41,800 nucleotides of DNA from Deltaproteobacteria bacterium CG03_land_8_20_14_0_80_45_14 (GCA_002780715.1 PEUO01000121.1:1102-42901); one strand, 5' to 3'; positions 23,236 through 31,311 are shown, counted from the stretch's first letter. Numbers and translations are program-made. The notes: generated by a model not told the origin, from the letters alone.

Positions 23236-23997
23236 TTATTCCTCGGCAACGACCTTATTACTAAGGGTGCCGATCCCTTCGATCACCACATCGATTTGAT
23301 CACCAATGGCCATCGGACCGATTCCAGAAGGCGTCCCTGTGGCGATTGCATCTCCTGGCAGAAGCGTCATGACCCGGGAGATGAAACTCACCAGTTGATG
23401 GGGACCAAAGATGAGGTTCTTTGTATTGGAATACTGACGTCTCTCTCCATTCAGATAACTCGATACATCAAGATGATGGGGGTCAATGTCTGTGACAATC
23501 CAGGGACCAATCGGTGAAAAAGTATCAAACCCCTTCGACAATGTCCACTGACCATCCTTGGGTTGTAAATCCCTGGCGGTTACATCATTCAAACAGGTAT
23601 ATCCAAGGATATAATCCCCTGCCTTTTCCTCTGGAACTTTTTTCGCTACTTTCCCAATCACTACAGCTAACTCAGCTTCATAATCCACCCTCTTGGAAAT
23701 CTTTGGATAGACAATGGCCTCTCCCGGTCCGATGACAGAGGTGGAAGGTTTAATAAAGAGAAGGGGTTCCTTGGGAGGAACCATCTTTACCTCTTCGGCA
23801 TGGTCCCTGTAGTTCAAACCCAAAGCAACAATTTTTGAGGGAAGGCAGGGTGAAAGGAGTTTCACCTCTCCCATTGTTTTCATTCTCGGGGTCAGGTGGA
23901 AGTGGCCAAAAGGATCTCCATCCATTTCACGAATCATACCCTCTTCTATGACGCCCCACCTCACCAATGCTCCATCCTTGTATCTGACAATCTTCAT
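23236..23997 (-). CDS. Fumarylacetoacetate hydrolase family protein
   Basis: This 253-aa FAH-fold protein belongs to the group annotated as 2-hydroxyhepta-2,4-diene-1,7-dioate isomerase or acylpyruvase. The metal-binding motif is seen in KRVDYEAELAVVIGK (two acidic ligands) with a further Asp in YTCLNDVTARDLQ. KIVALGLNYRDHAEE and ATGTPSGIGPM are family signatures. Family members cleave or isomerise beta-diketo acids, or act as oxaloacetate or fumarylpyruvate hydrolases; the substrate here is open. It has no obvious operon partner, with palindromic elements in both flanking spacers. Confidence 0.9.
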   Translation of the reverse strand: MKIVRYKDGALVRWGVIEEGMIREMDGDPFGHFHLTPRMKTMGEVKLLSPCLPSKIVALGLNYRDHAEEVKMVPPKEPLLFIKPSTSVIGPGEAIVYPKISKRVDYEAELAVVIGKVAKKVPEEKAGDYILGYTCLNDVTARDLQPKDGQWTLSKGFDTFSPIGPWIVTDIDPHHLDVSSYLNGERRQYSNTKNLIFGPHQLVSFISRVMTLLPGDAIATGTPSGIGPMAIGDQIDVVIEGIGTLSNKVVAEE

Positions 23998-24070
23998 TTT
24001 GCCTCCCTCTCTATAAATTACATGACCGTGACCGTGTTTCGTGTCCGCTTTAAATCCCCATCATAATTCT

Positions 24071-24150
24071 GTCATTCCCGTGAAAACGGGAATCCAGAAA
24101 TATAGATTCCTGCTGGAGTTTATCCCGTTGAAAAACGGGGCAGGAATGAC
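24071..24150. repeat. Dispersed palindromic element, gtcattcc family, copy 2
   Basis: The ends gtcattcc and ggaatgac are inverted, the inner hairpins are cccgtgaaaacggg and cccgttgaaaaacgggg, and the core has ggaatccag and ctggagttta as in the copy at 5495-5586. It lies between the FAH-family gene and dapB. Confidence 0.85.
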
Positions 24151-24198
24151 ATTTTTAGAGGTAGCCTTGATTATTTGTGCTTGGTTATTGGTAATTCA

Positions 24199-25005
24199 TC
24201 ACCTCTTTAGCCCTAACACATCCTGCATATCGTAAAGGCCATTGGGCTGGTTCACCACCCAGAGGGCTGCTCTGATTGCACCGCGTGCAAAATTATCCCG
24301 GCTGTGGGCACGGTGGATGATCTCCAACCGTTCACCAATCCCCCCGAAGAGCACGGTGTGTTCTCCCACGATATCTCCCGCGCGGATCACCTGCATCCCG
24401 ATCTCTTCTTTTGTCCTCTCACCCACCATCCCCTTCCTGCCATAGACTCCAACCTGACCAAAATCTCGTCCAATGGCGTTGGCAATCAACTCTCCCAATT
24501 TCGCTGCGGTGCCACTGGGCGAATCTTTTTTCAGACGGTGATGGGCTTCAAAAATTTCTATGTCATACTCCGGACCCAAAACCTGGGCAACCTCCTGAAC
24601 GATCCTGAACATGACATTCACTCCTACGCTCATATTGGGCGAGAAAACACATCGAACACTTTTGGAAAGTTCTTTGATTCTTTCAATCTGCTCGGGACTC
24701 AAACCCGTCGTACCAATGACAATGGCCGAACTCGTTTCTTTAGCGAATTCAAGACTCTCTATGGAAGTTTTAGGATTGGTAAAGTTGAAGATGACATCCG
24801 CTCCTGCCTTCTTCAAATCCCCTTCCAAAGGGATATTCATTTTCCCCAATCCGATGACTTCTCCAATATCTTTTCCAATAGATGGATGATCTAATCTCTC
24901 GATGGCACGGTAGAGGGTAATCGAAGGGGTTTCGTTAATGATATGAATAATACGGCTTCCCATCTTCCCGGCTGCGCCAACGACAATGGCTTTGATCTCT
25001 TTCAT
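24199..25005 (-). CDS. dapB: 4-hydroxy-tetrahydrodipicolinate reductase
   Basis: DapB makes tetrahydrodipicolinate with NAD(P)H on the diaminopimelate/lysine pathway. The nucleotide-binding VVGAAGKMGSRI, the catalytic EAHHRLKKDSPSGTA and the FARGAIRAALW ending are all present. The start is at 25005 because GGAGGAGG precedes it; the ATG overlaps the dapF stop as ATGA. An in-frame ATG six codons upstream would place the Shine-Dalgarno inside the gene. Length is 268 aa. It follows dapF directly, with no dapA between them. Confidence 0.96.
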   Translation of the reverse strand: MKEIKAIVVGAAGKMGSRIIHIINETPSITLYRAIERLDHPSIGKDIGEVIGLGKMNIPLEGDLKKAGADVIFNFTNPKTSIESLEFAKETSSAIVIGTTGLSPEQIERIKELSKSVRCVFSPNMSVGVNVMFRIVQEVAQVLGPEYDIEIFEAHHRLKKDSPSGTAAKLGELIANAIGRDFGQVGVYGRKGMVGERTKEEIGMQVIRAGDIVGEHTVLFGGIGERLEIIHRAHSRDNFARGAIRAALWVVNQPNGLYDMQDVLGLKR

Positions 25006-25823
25006 TGATAGGCCTCCTCCCACATCTCAGCTTCATAGATGATGTGGACATCTCCCTCGAAAAAAACTTTCTTTACCTCCTGGCCTTCAATCTCAAAATA
25101 AACCGTCAAAACCTCGCCTCCCCTGGTCTTAATCGATACCGGAGATTTTACCAGGCCCTTGAAGGCAGCAATTAAGGCCGAAGCAACAGCCCCTGTGCCG
25201 CAGGCTAATGTCTCGTTTTCCACGCCTCGTTCATAGGTACGGATCGATAATTGAGAACCCTTCTCCAACTGGATGAAATTTGCATTGGTTCCACTCGGTG
25301 CAAAAAAGGAATGGTATCGAATCGCCCTTCCAATTCGGATGATATCCAACCCTTCAAGATCTTCTACAAAAAGAACGGCATGTGGGACGCCTGTATTAAT
25401 GATTGAGAAAATCTGTTCCTCCCCGTCGATAAAAATGGTTTCATCGAGCTTCAGACCAAATGGTTTGGTCATTTCAAGTTTCACTTTTTTGCCATCCACC
25501 TGAGCAGAGAGGATTCCAGCGAGTGTTTCAAATTTCAGAGAAGGACCGGCGATCCCTTTTAAATGGGCAAACCGGGCAGCACAACGGCCCCCGTTACCGC
25601 ACATTTCCGCTTCGCTTCCATCTGCATTAAAGTAGCGCCACTTGAAATCGGCTTTATTAGACCGTTCGATGAGAATGAGACCATCTGCTCCGACAGAGAT
25701 TCTTCTTCGACAGACTTTCCGAATGAAGTCTTTCAGATGATCCTCTTTCAGGAAGGGTTCCCGATGATCGATGAGGATAAAGTCATTGCCACTGCCGCTC
25801 ATCTTCATAAAAGGAATCTTCAT
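25002..25823 (-). CDS. dapF: Diaminopimelate epimerase
   Basis: This cofactor-independent racemase converts LL- to meso-diaminopimelate for peptidoglycan and lysine. Both catalytic cysteines are visible, in EMCGNGGRCAARFA and LACGTGAVAS. The protein starts MKIPFMKMSGSGNDF at 25823, supported by GGGAGAGG just upstream; an in-frame ATG at 25847 lacks this. Length is 273 aa. It sits between lysA and dapB on the minus strand; a repeat-filled spacer separates it from lysA. Confidence 0.96.
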   Translation of the reverse strand: MKIPFMKMSGSGNDFILIDHREPFLKEDHLKDFIRKVCRRRISVGADGLILIERSNKADFKWRYFNADGSEAEMCGNGGRCAARFAHLKGIAGPSLKFETLAGILSAQVDGKKVKLEMTKPFGLKLDETIFIDGEEQIFSIINTGVPHAVLFVEDLEGLDIIRIGRAIRYHSFFAPSGTNANFIQLEKGSQLSIRTYERGVENETLACGTGAVASALIAAFKGLVKSPVSIKTRGGEVLTVYFEIEGQEVKKVFFEGDVHIIYEAEMWEEAYQ

Positions 25824-25883
25824 GGTGCCTCTCCCAGCCACAAACAAAATTTGGTCTCATGGAAGCATAATCAGACTTTTCGC

Positions 25884-26032
25884 TGAAAAATTCGAAATCC
25901 GAATATCGAAATCCGAAACAAATTCTAATTTCAAATTTTCAAAATTCTAAACATTTTTTATCTGTTTGGGTCCTTCGTATTTTGAACATTAGTGCTTGTT
26001 TCGAATTTCGGATTTCGTGCTTCGGATTTAAA
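25884..26032. repeat. 7-nt-periodic word palindrome between lysA and dapF
   Basis: On the left arm CGAA recurs at 25893, 25900, 25907 and 25914, exactly every 7 bases. On the right arm the complement TTCG recurs at 26000, 26007, 26014 and 26021, also every 7. The centre is AT-rich. The arms contain the same longer word (gaaatccgaa and complement). Confidence 0.85.
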
Positions 26033-26035
26033 ATC

Positions 26036-27298
26036 TTATGATCGAATTAAAAAATCAGGAATCTTTTCCCCCCGAATGAGGTCTTCATAACCCTCTCGCT
26101 TGCGGATCACAAACATCTGGTCATCCCGAACAAGAACTTCTGCAATCCTCGGCCTTGAGTTATAGTTGGTGGACATCGAGAACCCATAAGCGCCAGCACT
26201 CATCACGGCAATCAGTTCACCAGAATGGAGAATTGCCATTTTCCGTCCTTTTGCTAAAAAATCGCTCGACTCGCAGATAGGACCCACCACATCAGCCACA
26301 ATCTCCTCCCTGGTCTCCTCCTTCACGGGAAGGATCTGGTGGTAGGAACCGTAATAACTGGGCCGGACCAGATCATTCATGCCTGCATCCACGATTACGA
26401 ACCGCTTTTCCTCATTCTCTTTGGTGTAAAGAACCTTTGAGACCAAAACTCCTGCATTCCCAACGATGACGCGGCCTGGCTCTAAGATGAGGGTGCAGCC
26501 GAATCCTTGAAGTTCTTCAAGGATGGTGGAGGCGTATTCTACGGGATGGGGAGGTTCTTCATCCTCATAAGTAATTCCAAGGCCACCTCCCAAATCCAGA
26601 TATTGTATCTCCATTCCGTCCTTTCTCAAATTTTCGACCAATTGTTTAAGTCTCCTCAAGGCCTCGATAATAGGCTCTACCTCGACCAATTGGGATCCGA
26701 TATGACAATCAATTCCCACAATCTTTAGATTTGGCAATTGAGAGGCAAGGCGGTAAGCCATCGGTGCGCGAAGGATATCAATCCCAAATTTATTCTGCTT
26801 CAACCCAGTTGAGATATAAGGATGAGTCTTGGGATCGATATCAGGGTTGACGCGGATAGCGATCGCCGCTTTTTTGCCAATTCGGCTTGCCACCTCATTG
26901 ATCACCTGAAGCTCCTGAGAAGACTCTACATTAAACATGAGGATACCCGTTTTCAAGGCATATTCAATTTCATCTTCTCTTTTCCCAACCCCCGAAAATA
27001 CAATCTTTTGTGGGACTGCTCCACCTTTGAGGGCTCGGTAGAGTTCGCCTCCGGAGACCACATCCACTCCTCCACCCAAGTTGATAAAGAGACGGAGAAG
27101 GGCCAGATTCGAATTGGCCTTTGCTGAATAACAGACGAGATGAGGAATCCCTTTGAAGGCATCATCGAAAACAGTGAAATGTCTGACTAAGGTGTGATAG
27201 CTGTAAAGATAGAAGGGGGTGCCCACTTTTTCAGCGATCTCGCGAATTAGAATCCCCTCGCAATAAAGTTGACGATCCTTATATTCAAAAAAATGCAT
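26036..27298 (-). CDS. lysA: Diaminopimelate decarboxylase
   Basis: This PLP-dependent alanine-racemase-fold enzyme makes lysine from meso-diaminopimelate. The PLP Lys is in CYSAKANSNLALL, with HIGSQL, the glycine-rich LDLGGGLG, the CESSDFLA active-site Cys segment and the C-terminal GAYGFSMSTNYNSRPR. The start is set at 27298, where AAGGAG stands 5 bases upstream of the ATG; an in-frame ATG seven codons earlier has no site and lies in a repeat. Length is 420 aa, normal. With dapF, dapB and the lipoprotein gene it forms a same-strand cluster. Confidence 0.97.
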   Translation of the reverse strand: MHFFEYKDRQLYCEGILIREIAEKVGTPFYLYSYHTLVRHFTVFDDAFKGIPHLVCYSAKANSNLALLRLFINLGGGVDVVSGGELYRALKGGAVPQKIVFSGVGKREDEIEYALKTGILMFNVESSQELQVINEVASRIGKKAAIAIRVNPDIDPKTHPYISTGLKQNKFGIDILRAPMAYRLASQLPNLKIVGIDCHIGSQLVEVEPIIEALRRLKQLVENLRKDGMEIQYLDLGGGLGITYEDEEPPHPVEYASTILEELQGFGCTLILEPGRVIVGNAGVLVSKVLYTKENEEKRFVIVDAGMNDLVRPSYYGSYHQILPVKEETREEIVADVVGPICESSDFLAKGRKMAILHSGELIAVMSAGAYGFSMSTNYNSRPRIAEVLVRDDQMFVIRKREGYEDLIRGEKIPDFLIRS

Positions 27299-27302
27299 CC
27301 AA

Positions 27303-27612
27303 TCTCCTTGATTGATCAATGGTCAATGGTCAATTGTTAATGCTAACTGCTATAGTGAACGACCCTGAAAAGTAGTCATTGCGAGAAGCGAAGCGACGTG
27401 GCAATCCCTTGAGATTGCTTCACGGAGTTTACCCTGAGCGAAATGCTTAGATTCTTCGCTTCGCTCAGAATGACAGGAAGCGAAGGGTTCGCAATGACAC
27501 ATGGTGAATGTCAACTTATTTATGTCGTTCACTATAATTGTTCATCGAAAATTGATCCCTGCTTTTTAATCCCTGTTTCATTGCTAATTGCTAATTGATC
27601 ATTGCTAATTGA
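27303..27612. repeat. 7-nt-periodic word palindrome split by an inserted MITE
   Basis: On the left arm TCAAT occurs at 27316, 27323 and 27330, followed in register by TTAAT (27337). On the right arm ATTG occurs at 27580, 27587, 27594, 27601 and 27608, and ATTG/ATCG/ATTG at 27537, 27544 and 27551, all in steps of 7. The arms are complementary in sense. A separate 186-bp element (27351-27536) lies inside. This accounts for the whole 317-base lysA-lipoprotein spacer. Confidence 0.8.
27351..27536. mobile_element. MITE with 13-bp terminal inverted repeats, inserted in a word palindrome
   Basis: Perfect ends tatagtgaacgac (27351-27363) and gtcgttcactata (27524-27536) bound a non-coding 186-bp element. 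Its interior carries further inverted words (gtcattgcga near the left, tcgcaatgac near the right, and gcgaag/cttcgc motifs). The TA dinucleotides at both ends fit a TA-targeting (IS630/mariner-like) transposase acting in trans; that is inference. Confidence 0.75.
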
Positions 27613-27615
27613 TTA

Positions 27616-28725
27616 TTAATAAATGTATTTCACCCTCATTTCTTCTGAGCGAGTGCTTTCGTTTCTTCGGATGGAGTTATCCACTGCTGTGACAGCATAC
27701 TCATATTCTTGCTGTAAAACGACATCTTTATCAAGATAGGTCTCCTTCGTCAGGGGACTCTCATTTAATCTTTTAAATTCTTTCTCCTCAGGTTTCCTTC
27801 GATAGACATAATAACCAAGAAGGTCAGGTTCACGATTCCTTCTCCAATTCAACTCCATCCCATCTTTAAGGGGGATAGCCACCAGATCTACGGGAGCAAC
27901 GGGTGCGATGAGGTCAGTCGGAGTGACCGGGACTCCCAAGGATCCCTTTCCTTCCACATCCGTTTTAACCACTCTTCTCACAGCCCTAACCGAATAGATA
28001 CACCTTTTCTCGTTCTCCACACTCAAATCTGAATAATGGGTCGCTGTCAGCGGTTCTCTATTCAACGGCCTGGTGGAAAATTCCTCATTTTCTAACCTTC
28101 GATAAACATTATAGCCTGATGCTCCTTCCACAGGTTCCCAATAGAGGTCCACCCTTTTATCTCCTCTTTCTCCTTTCACCATTCTTGGGGCTTGGGGTGA
28201 ATAGTCCCAATAGACCGTAACCGGATTCGAAGGAGCACTGGGATATCCTCTCCGATTGATTGAAACCACTTGATAGATATAAACCTTTCTTGCTTCTTGA
28301 TCTTCAAATAAGACCGCCATTCTTTTTTTCTTGGTCTCTTCCTTTCTATCCTCCTTACCCTTTTCCCTGCTAACCTTCTTGCCCTTTTCCTTGCTATCCT
28401 TTTTTCCCTCTTCTTTGCTATCCGACTTCATCTCGTAGACGACCTTCGTTTTCTCTCCGCATCCTCTGCATTCCCCTCCAATGAGAACTCCTTCGGATCT
28501 TAAAATTTGAAAACCTGCCAAATCGGTAAGAGTAGACTTATCTGTATTTTCTTTAGGGGATGTCCATTCTAAAAGGAGGCGACCTTCTCTAGGCGTGGCC
28601 TCAAGGTCAACAATTCTTTTAGGAACAATTGAATCCCAAGGCACAGGAGGACCCTTCTTAGCACAACCAGATGCCACCATTGTAAAAATCATCAAGCACA
28701 AGAATAGACTTTTCTTCGTCTTCAA
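27616..28725 (-). CDS. Lipoprotein with LptM-like start and fibronectin type III-like domains
   Basis: A signal peptide ends in the lipobox VASGC (Cys21), and the mature protein begins CAKKGPPVPW, resembling the short LptM (YifL) lipoprotein motif CGxKGPL. LptM genes often lie next to lysA/dapF, as here. The rest (about 35-369) looks like three fibronectin type III-like beta domains (LEWTSP, YWEPVEGASGYNVYRR and NWRRNREPDLLGYYVYRR are typical strands). Between the first and second comes a Lys/Glu-rich insert of four 8-residue repeats (102-133), preceded by a CRGC pair (86-89). Predicted location: periplasmic face of the outer or inner membrane. A role in LPS-transport assembly is suggested only by the N-terminus and gene order. 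Confidence 0.75.
   Translation of the reverse strand: MKTKKSLFLCLMIFTMVASGCAKKGPPVPWDSIVPKRIVDLEATPREGRLLLEWTSPKENTDKSTLTDLAGFQILRSEGVLIGGECRGCGEKTKVVYEMKSDSKEEGKKDSKEKGKKVSREKGKEDRKEETKKKRMAVLFEDQEARKVYIYQVVSINRRGYPSAPSNPVTVYWDYSPQAPRMVKGERGDKRVDLYWEPVEGASGYNVYRRLENEEFSTRPLNREPLTATHYSDLSVENEKRCIYSVRAVRRVVKTDVEGKGSLGVPVTPTDLIAPVAPVDLVAIPLKDGMELNWRRNREPDLLGYYVYRRKPEEKEFKRLNESPLTKETYLDKDVVLQQEYEYAVTAVDNSIRRNESTRSEEMRVKYIY
28327..28422. repeat. Four 24-bp coding tandem repeats in the lipoprotein gene
   Basis: The units encode DSKEEGKK, DSKEKGKK, VSREKGKE and DRKEETKK (residues 102-133), highly charged and probably helical or disordered. Repeat number could vary between strains by slippage. Confidence 0.8.
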
Positions 28726-28751
28726 CCTATTCCTCCATTCAAATTTGAGAA

Positions 28752-28890
28752 GGTTATCAGAATATCAGGTTATCAGGTTGCGGATATCAGATTATCAGTG
28801 CATCAGGTAAATTAATTTGAAATTGTTTTCACCCTATATCCTGATATCCCGATTCTCGGCATCCTGATTTCCTGATGACCTGGTATCCTT
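28752..28890. repeat. 8-nt-periodic word palindrome between yggS and the lipoprotein gene
   Basis: On the left arm ATCAG occurs at 28756, 28764, 28772, then 28786, 28794 and 28802 (steps 8, 8, 14, 8, 8). On the right arm CTGAT-type words occur at 28841, 28849 (one change), 28864, 28872 and 28880 (one change), with steps 8, 15, 8, 8. The gap in the middle of each arm is mirrored. Confidence 0.88.
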
Positions 28891-28897
28891 ATTTTCT

Positions 28898-29578
28898 TTA
28901 CTTTCGTGGTCCAAAGATCGCTGTCCCTACACGAACATAGGTGGCTCCTTCCTCAATAGCGATCTCAAAGTCATTGGACATTCCCATGGAGAGGTCTTTC
29001 ATTGGAATCCTCTCTTTTACCATTCTCTCCTTTAATGCTCGAAGTGCAATATAATAAGGTCGACTCATTTCTGGCGAATCAAAATAAGGGGGCATGGTCA
29101 TCAACCCTTCTAAGAAGAGATGGTTAAGGTTTTGAATCCTCCTGGCAAGACTCAACACCCTCTCCTCATCTGCCCCAAATTTAGCGGCTTCCTTAGAGAG
29201 ATTTACTTCAATCATCACTTTAATCGCTTGATTCGCCTGTTCAGCCCTCCGATTCAATTCCTCAGCCAGGGGAATGCTGTCTAAAGAGTGTATCATATCG
29301 AAGAGGCGAATTGCATATTTCACCTTATTCGACTGAAGGTGGCCGATAAAGTGCCAGGAGACAAGCCGTCCGATCTCTTCAATCTTTTTTTGCGCCTCCT
29401 GGATATAATTTTCGCCCAGGATAGAGACCCCTGCTCCAATCGCCTCCTTGATTCGAGCTGCCTCTACCGTCTTGGAGACTGCAACCAACTTGATCTCATT
29501 CGGATCTCTCCCTACTTTTCGAGCCGCCTTTTCTATCCTCTCCATCACCCTTAATAAATTTTCTTTGATCTCTGACAT
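28898..29578 (-). CDS. yggS: YggS/PROSC family pyridoxal phosphate homeostasis protein
   Basis: This 226-aa single-domain alanine-racemase-like barrel holds and transfers PLP and balances vitamin B6 and amino-acid pools. The PLP Lys is in LVAVSKTV; GENYIQEA, WHFIGHLQSNK, GLMTMPPYF, LSMGMSNDFEIAIEEG and VRVGTAIFG are family signatures. It is often near cell-division or proline genes; here it lies between maf and the lipoprotein gene, with word-palindrome spacers on both sides. Confidence 0.95.
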   Translation of the reverse strand: MSEIKENLLRVMERIEKAARKVGRDPNEIKLVAVSKTVEAARIKEAIGAGVSILGENYIQEAQKKIEEIGRLVSWHFIGHLQSNKVKYAIRLFDMIHSLDSIPLAEELNRRAEQANQAIKVMIEVNLSKEAAKFGADEERVLSLARRIQNLNHLFLEGLMTMPPYFDSPEMSRPYYIALRALKERMVKERIPMKDLSMGMSNDFEIAIEEGATYVRVGTAIFGPRK

Positions 29579-29601
29579 CTCCTCAATCCGCCAACCCCGA
29601 A

Positions 29602-29660
29602 GTCATTGAGTCATTAGTCATTAAGTCATTTATTGACCCAATGACCCATTGACCTAATCA
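29602..29660. repeat. 8-nt-periodic word palindrome between maf and yggS
   Basis: On the left arm GTCATT occurs at 29602, 29610, 29617 and 29625 (steps 8, 7, 8). On the right arm TGACC occurs at 29634, 29642 and 29650 (steps of 8), followed in register by aatcatt. The arms are complementary and nearly contiguous. Confidence 0.85.
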
Positions 29661-29714
29661 TTATTAGGGTATTTCCATTCTGCAATCTGCAATCTCTCCG
29701 AGCCAGAGGGCTCT

Positions 29715-30362
29715 CTAAGCCGGAGGCCGCATTCCGCACCCCCCTCTTATCCTCCCCCCACAAGTGGGGGAGGAAAAAGGTGGGGGGAAAATAATGGCAT
29801 TTAGACGATTAAGCATTTCAATCAACTCACATAGGGGAAGGCCCACTACATTGGTATAGGATCCTCGGATCGATTCGATCATAAAAGAACCGATTCCCTG
29901 GATGGCGTATCCCCCTGCTTTATCAAAGGGTTCTCCCGTTTGGACATACCACTCCATCTCTGCAGGAGTCAGGTTTTTCACCTTCACCACTGTCTGTACT
30001 GCTTCTTTATCACCCTTCCCTCTTTCTAAATGCCAAACCGAAAATCCGGTCAATACCCAATGTTCCTGACCACTTAGGCAATGCAATATTTCCATGGCAT
30101 CTTCTCGGTTTTTCGGTTTCCCTAAAATGGACCCATTAATATAAACAATGGTATCCGCAGCAATCACCCAGCGATCAGGATATCCCCTCGCTACATCTCT
30201 GGCTTTGGCTTCAGCTAACCGAATGACATGTTCTTGAGGAGATTCTTTCTGAACAAAATCCTCCATCAACCCGCTTGGGATTACCTCGAAATCAAAACCC
30301 ACTTGTTTTAGTAATTCATATCGGCGGGGAGACTTAGAGGCCAGAATAAGTCTGTTGTTCAT
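29715..30362 (-). CDS. maf: Maf/YhdE family nucleoside triphosphate pyrophosphatase
   Basis: Maf enzymes hydrolyse non-canonical or m5-type NTPs (dTTP/UTP group) to monophosphates. The N-terminal ILASKSPRRYELL, the catalytic VIAADTIVYINGSILGKP, the WVLTGFSVW segment and GGYAIQGIGS are present. The usual family end falls near LCELIEMLNRLNAI. The last 20 or so residues (rich in Pro, Gly and Arg) come from a C/G-rich palindromic repeat at 29738-29790 that has been read through to a chance TAG. The tail is unlikely to matter for catalysis. Confidence 0.94.
   Translation of the reverse strand: MNNRLILASKSPRRYELLKQVGFDFEVIPSGLMEDFVQKESPQEHVIRLAEAKARDVARGYPDRWVIAADTIVYINGSILGKPKNREDAMEILHCLSGQEHWVLTGFSVWHLERGKGDKEAVQTVVKVKNLTPAEMEWYVQTGEPFDKAGGYAIQGIGSFMIESIRGSYTNVVGLPLCELIEMLNRLNAIIFPPPFSSPTCGGRIRGGCGMRPPA
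29738..29790. repeat. Degraded C/G-rich palindrome forming the 3' end of maf
   Basis: Left runs of C (29739-29744, 29754-29759) pair with right runs of G (29765-29769, 29781-29786) around tcctcccccc and gggggagga. It resembles the perfect hairpin at 11567-11611 in composition and layout. Confidence 0.7.
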
Positions 30363-30822
30363 TTATTAAAAACTAAAGGAATCCAATAGGTTTGTCAAGT
30401 TTGAAATGGGAGATTTCTTCGCTTTGAAAAATATTAGGGGATTTCAAAAAAAGTTCAGCAATCCCTGAGAAGCTGTGAAAAAATCACTCAAAGCCTCAAG
30501 GTCGGGCGGAGATGTCGCAGAAGTTTTACAGCGGCGCCTTATGACGTCAAGCAGAAGAAACGAACGCTCCACCCTTTAGGACGGTGTGCATATCGCCGCT
30601 TCCTTCGACAAGCTCAGGACACTGAGTTTATCGAAGTGCCTCTCGACAAGCTCAAGGCCCTGAGTTTATCGAAGGGCAGGGTCAACCCTGAGGCTTTTGG
30701 TAATACTTAAAGCTCAGTCCTAATTGACACCGAAGGACTGGGCAAGCCCTAACCTTTAGGCCAGGGAGTCGAAGGGTTGACTCTTAAGTTCAAATCTGAT
30801 ACTTAAATAGAAAGGGCGCTGA
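30363..30822. repeat. Composite palindromic block between maf and rfaE2
   Basis: No gene was found in these 460 bases, which lie between divergent genes. An outer inverted repeat (aaagcctca at 30490-30498, complement at 30689-30697) encloses two tandem imperfect hairpins built from cgacaagctca and ctgagtttatcga (30603-30636 and 30642-30675). The same word family recurs at 34733-34794. To the right, 30700-30780 has further short palindromes (aggactgggc and related), and a possible promoter precedes rfaE2. Confidence 0.7.
30777..30805 (+). promoter_or_regulatory. Weak candidate promoter of rfaE2-lon
   Basis: TTGACT at 30777-30782 and TACTTA at 30800-30805 are 17 bases apart, directly upstream of the rfaE2 ribosome site. 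The -35 is good and the -10 poor; it lies at the edge of the repeat block. Confidence 0.3.
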
Positions 30823-31311
30823 ATGAAACAAAAAATCAAGGGAAGAAAAGAGCTTCTCAGGATCATCAAACACCTCAAGGCAAAAGGAAAACGGATTATC
30901 TTCACCAATGGTTGTTTTGACCTTCTACACGTCGGTCATATCCGTTATCTTGAGGAAGCCAGAGCCCTTGGAGACGTTTTGATCGTAGGGGTCAACAGTG
31001 ACTCTTCAGTGCGAAAGCTGAAAGGGTCTAAAAGACCTGTTCTCCCTGAAGAAGAGAGGGCAGAGATTCTTTCCGGTCTCGGGTGTGTGGATTATATTAT
31101 CATCTTTGATGAAATTGACCCCTTGAAACTTATCACTTCCCTCCAGCCAAATGTTCTTGCCAAGGGAGGGGATTGGACAAAAGAACAGACGGTAGGAAAG
31201 AAAGTGGTGGAAAGGTCAGGAGGAGAAGTGGTCATTATTCCTTTTGTCCAAGGGGCTTCTACCTCAAATCTAATAAAAACCATTTTGAAACGATATGAAA
31301 AAAGGACCTGA
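30823..31311 (+). CDS. rfaE2: D-glycero-beta-D-manno-heptose 1-phosphate adenylyltransferase
   Basis: This 162-aa nucleotidyltransferase adenylates heptose-1-phosphate for the inner core of lipopolysaccharide; it equals the C-terminal domain of bifunctional HldE. The cytidylyltransferase-like motif [17 protein letters not shown], the [13 protein letters not shown] loop, [14 protein letters not shown] and the C-terminal [11 protein letters not shown] (ISSTxxI-type) are present. The matching kinase domain (RfaE1) is not in the window. The lon gene starts 17 bases before this gene ends. Confidence 0.95.
   Translation: MKQKIKGRKELLRIIKHLKAKGKRIIFTNGCFDLLHVGHIRYLEEARALGDVLIVGVNSDSSVRKLKGSKRPVLPEEERAEILSGLGCVDYIIIFDEIDPLKLITSLQPNVLAKGGDWTKEQTVGKKVVERSGGEVVIIPFVQGASTSNLIKTILKRYEKRT

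Noticed and set aside
28752-28890. Regularly spaced ATCAG words considered as an iteron array or origin
   Set aside because: The words invert across a centre and the same architecture with other words occurs in other spacers; no replication initiator gene or DnaA-box cluster is nearby.
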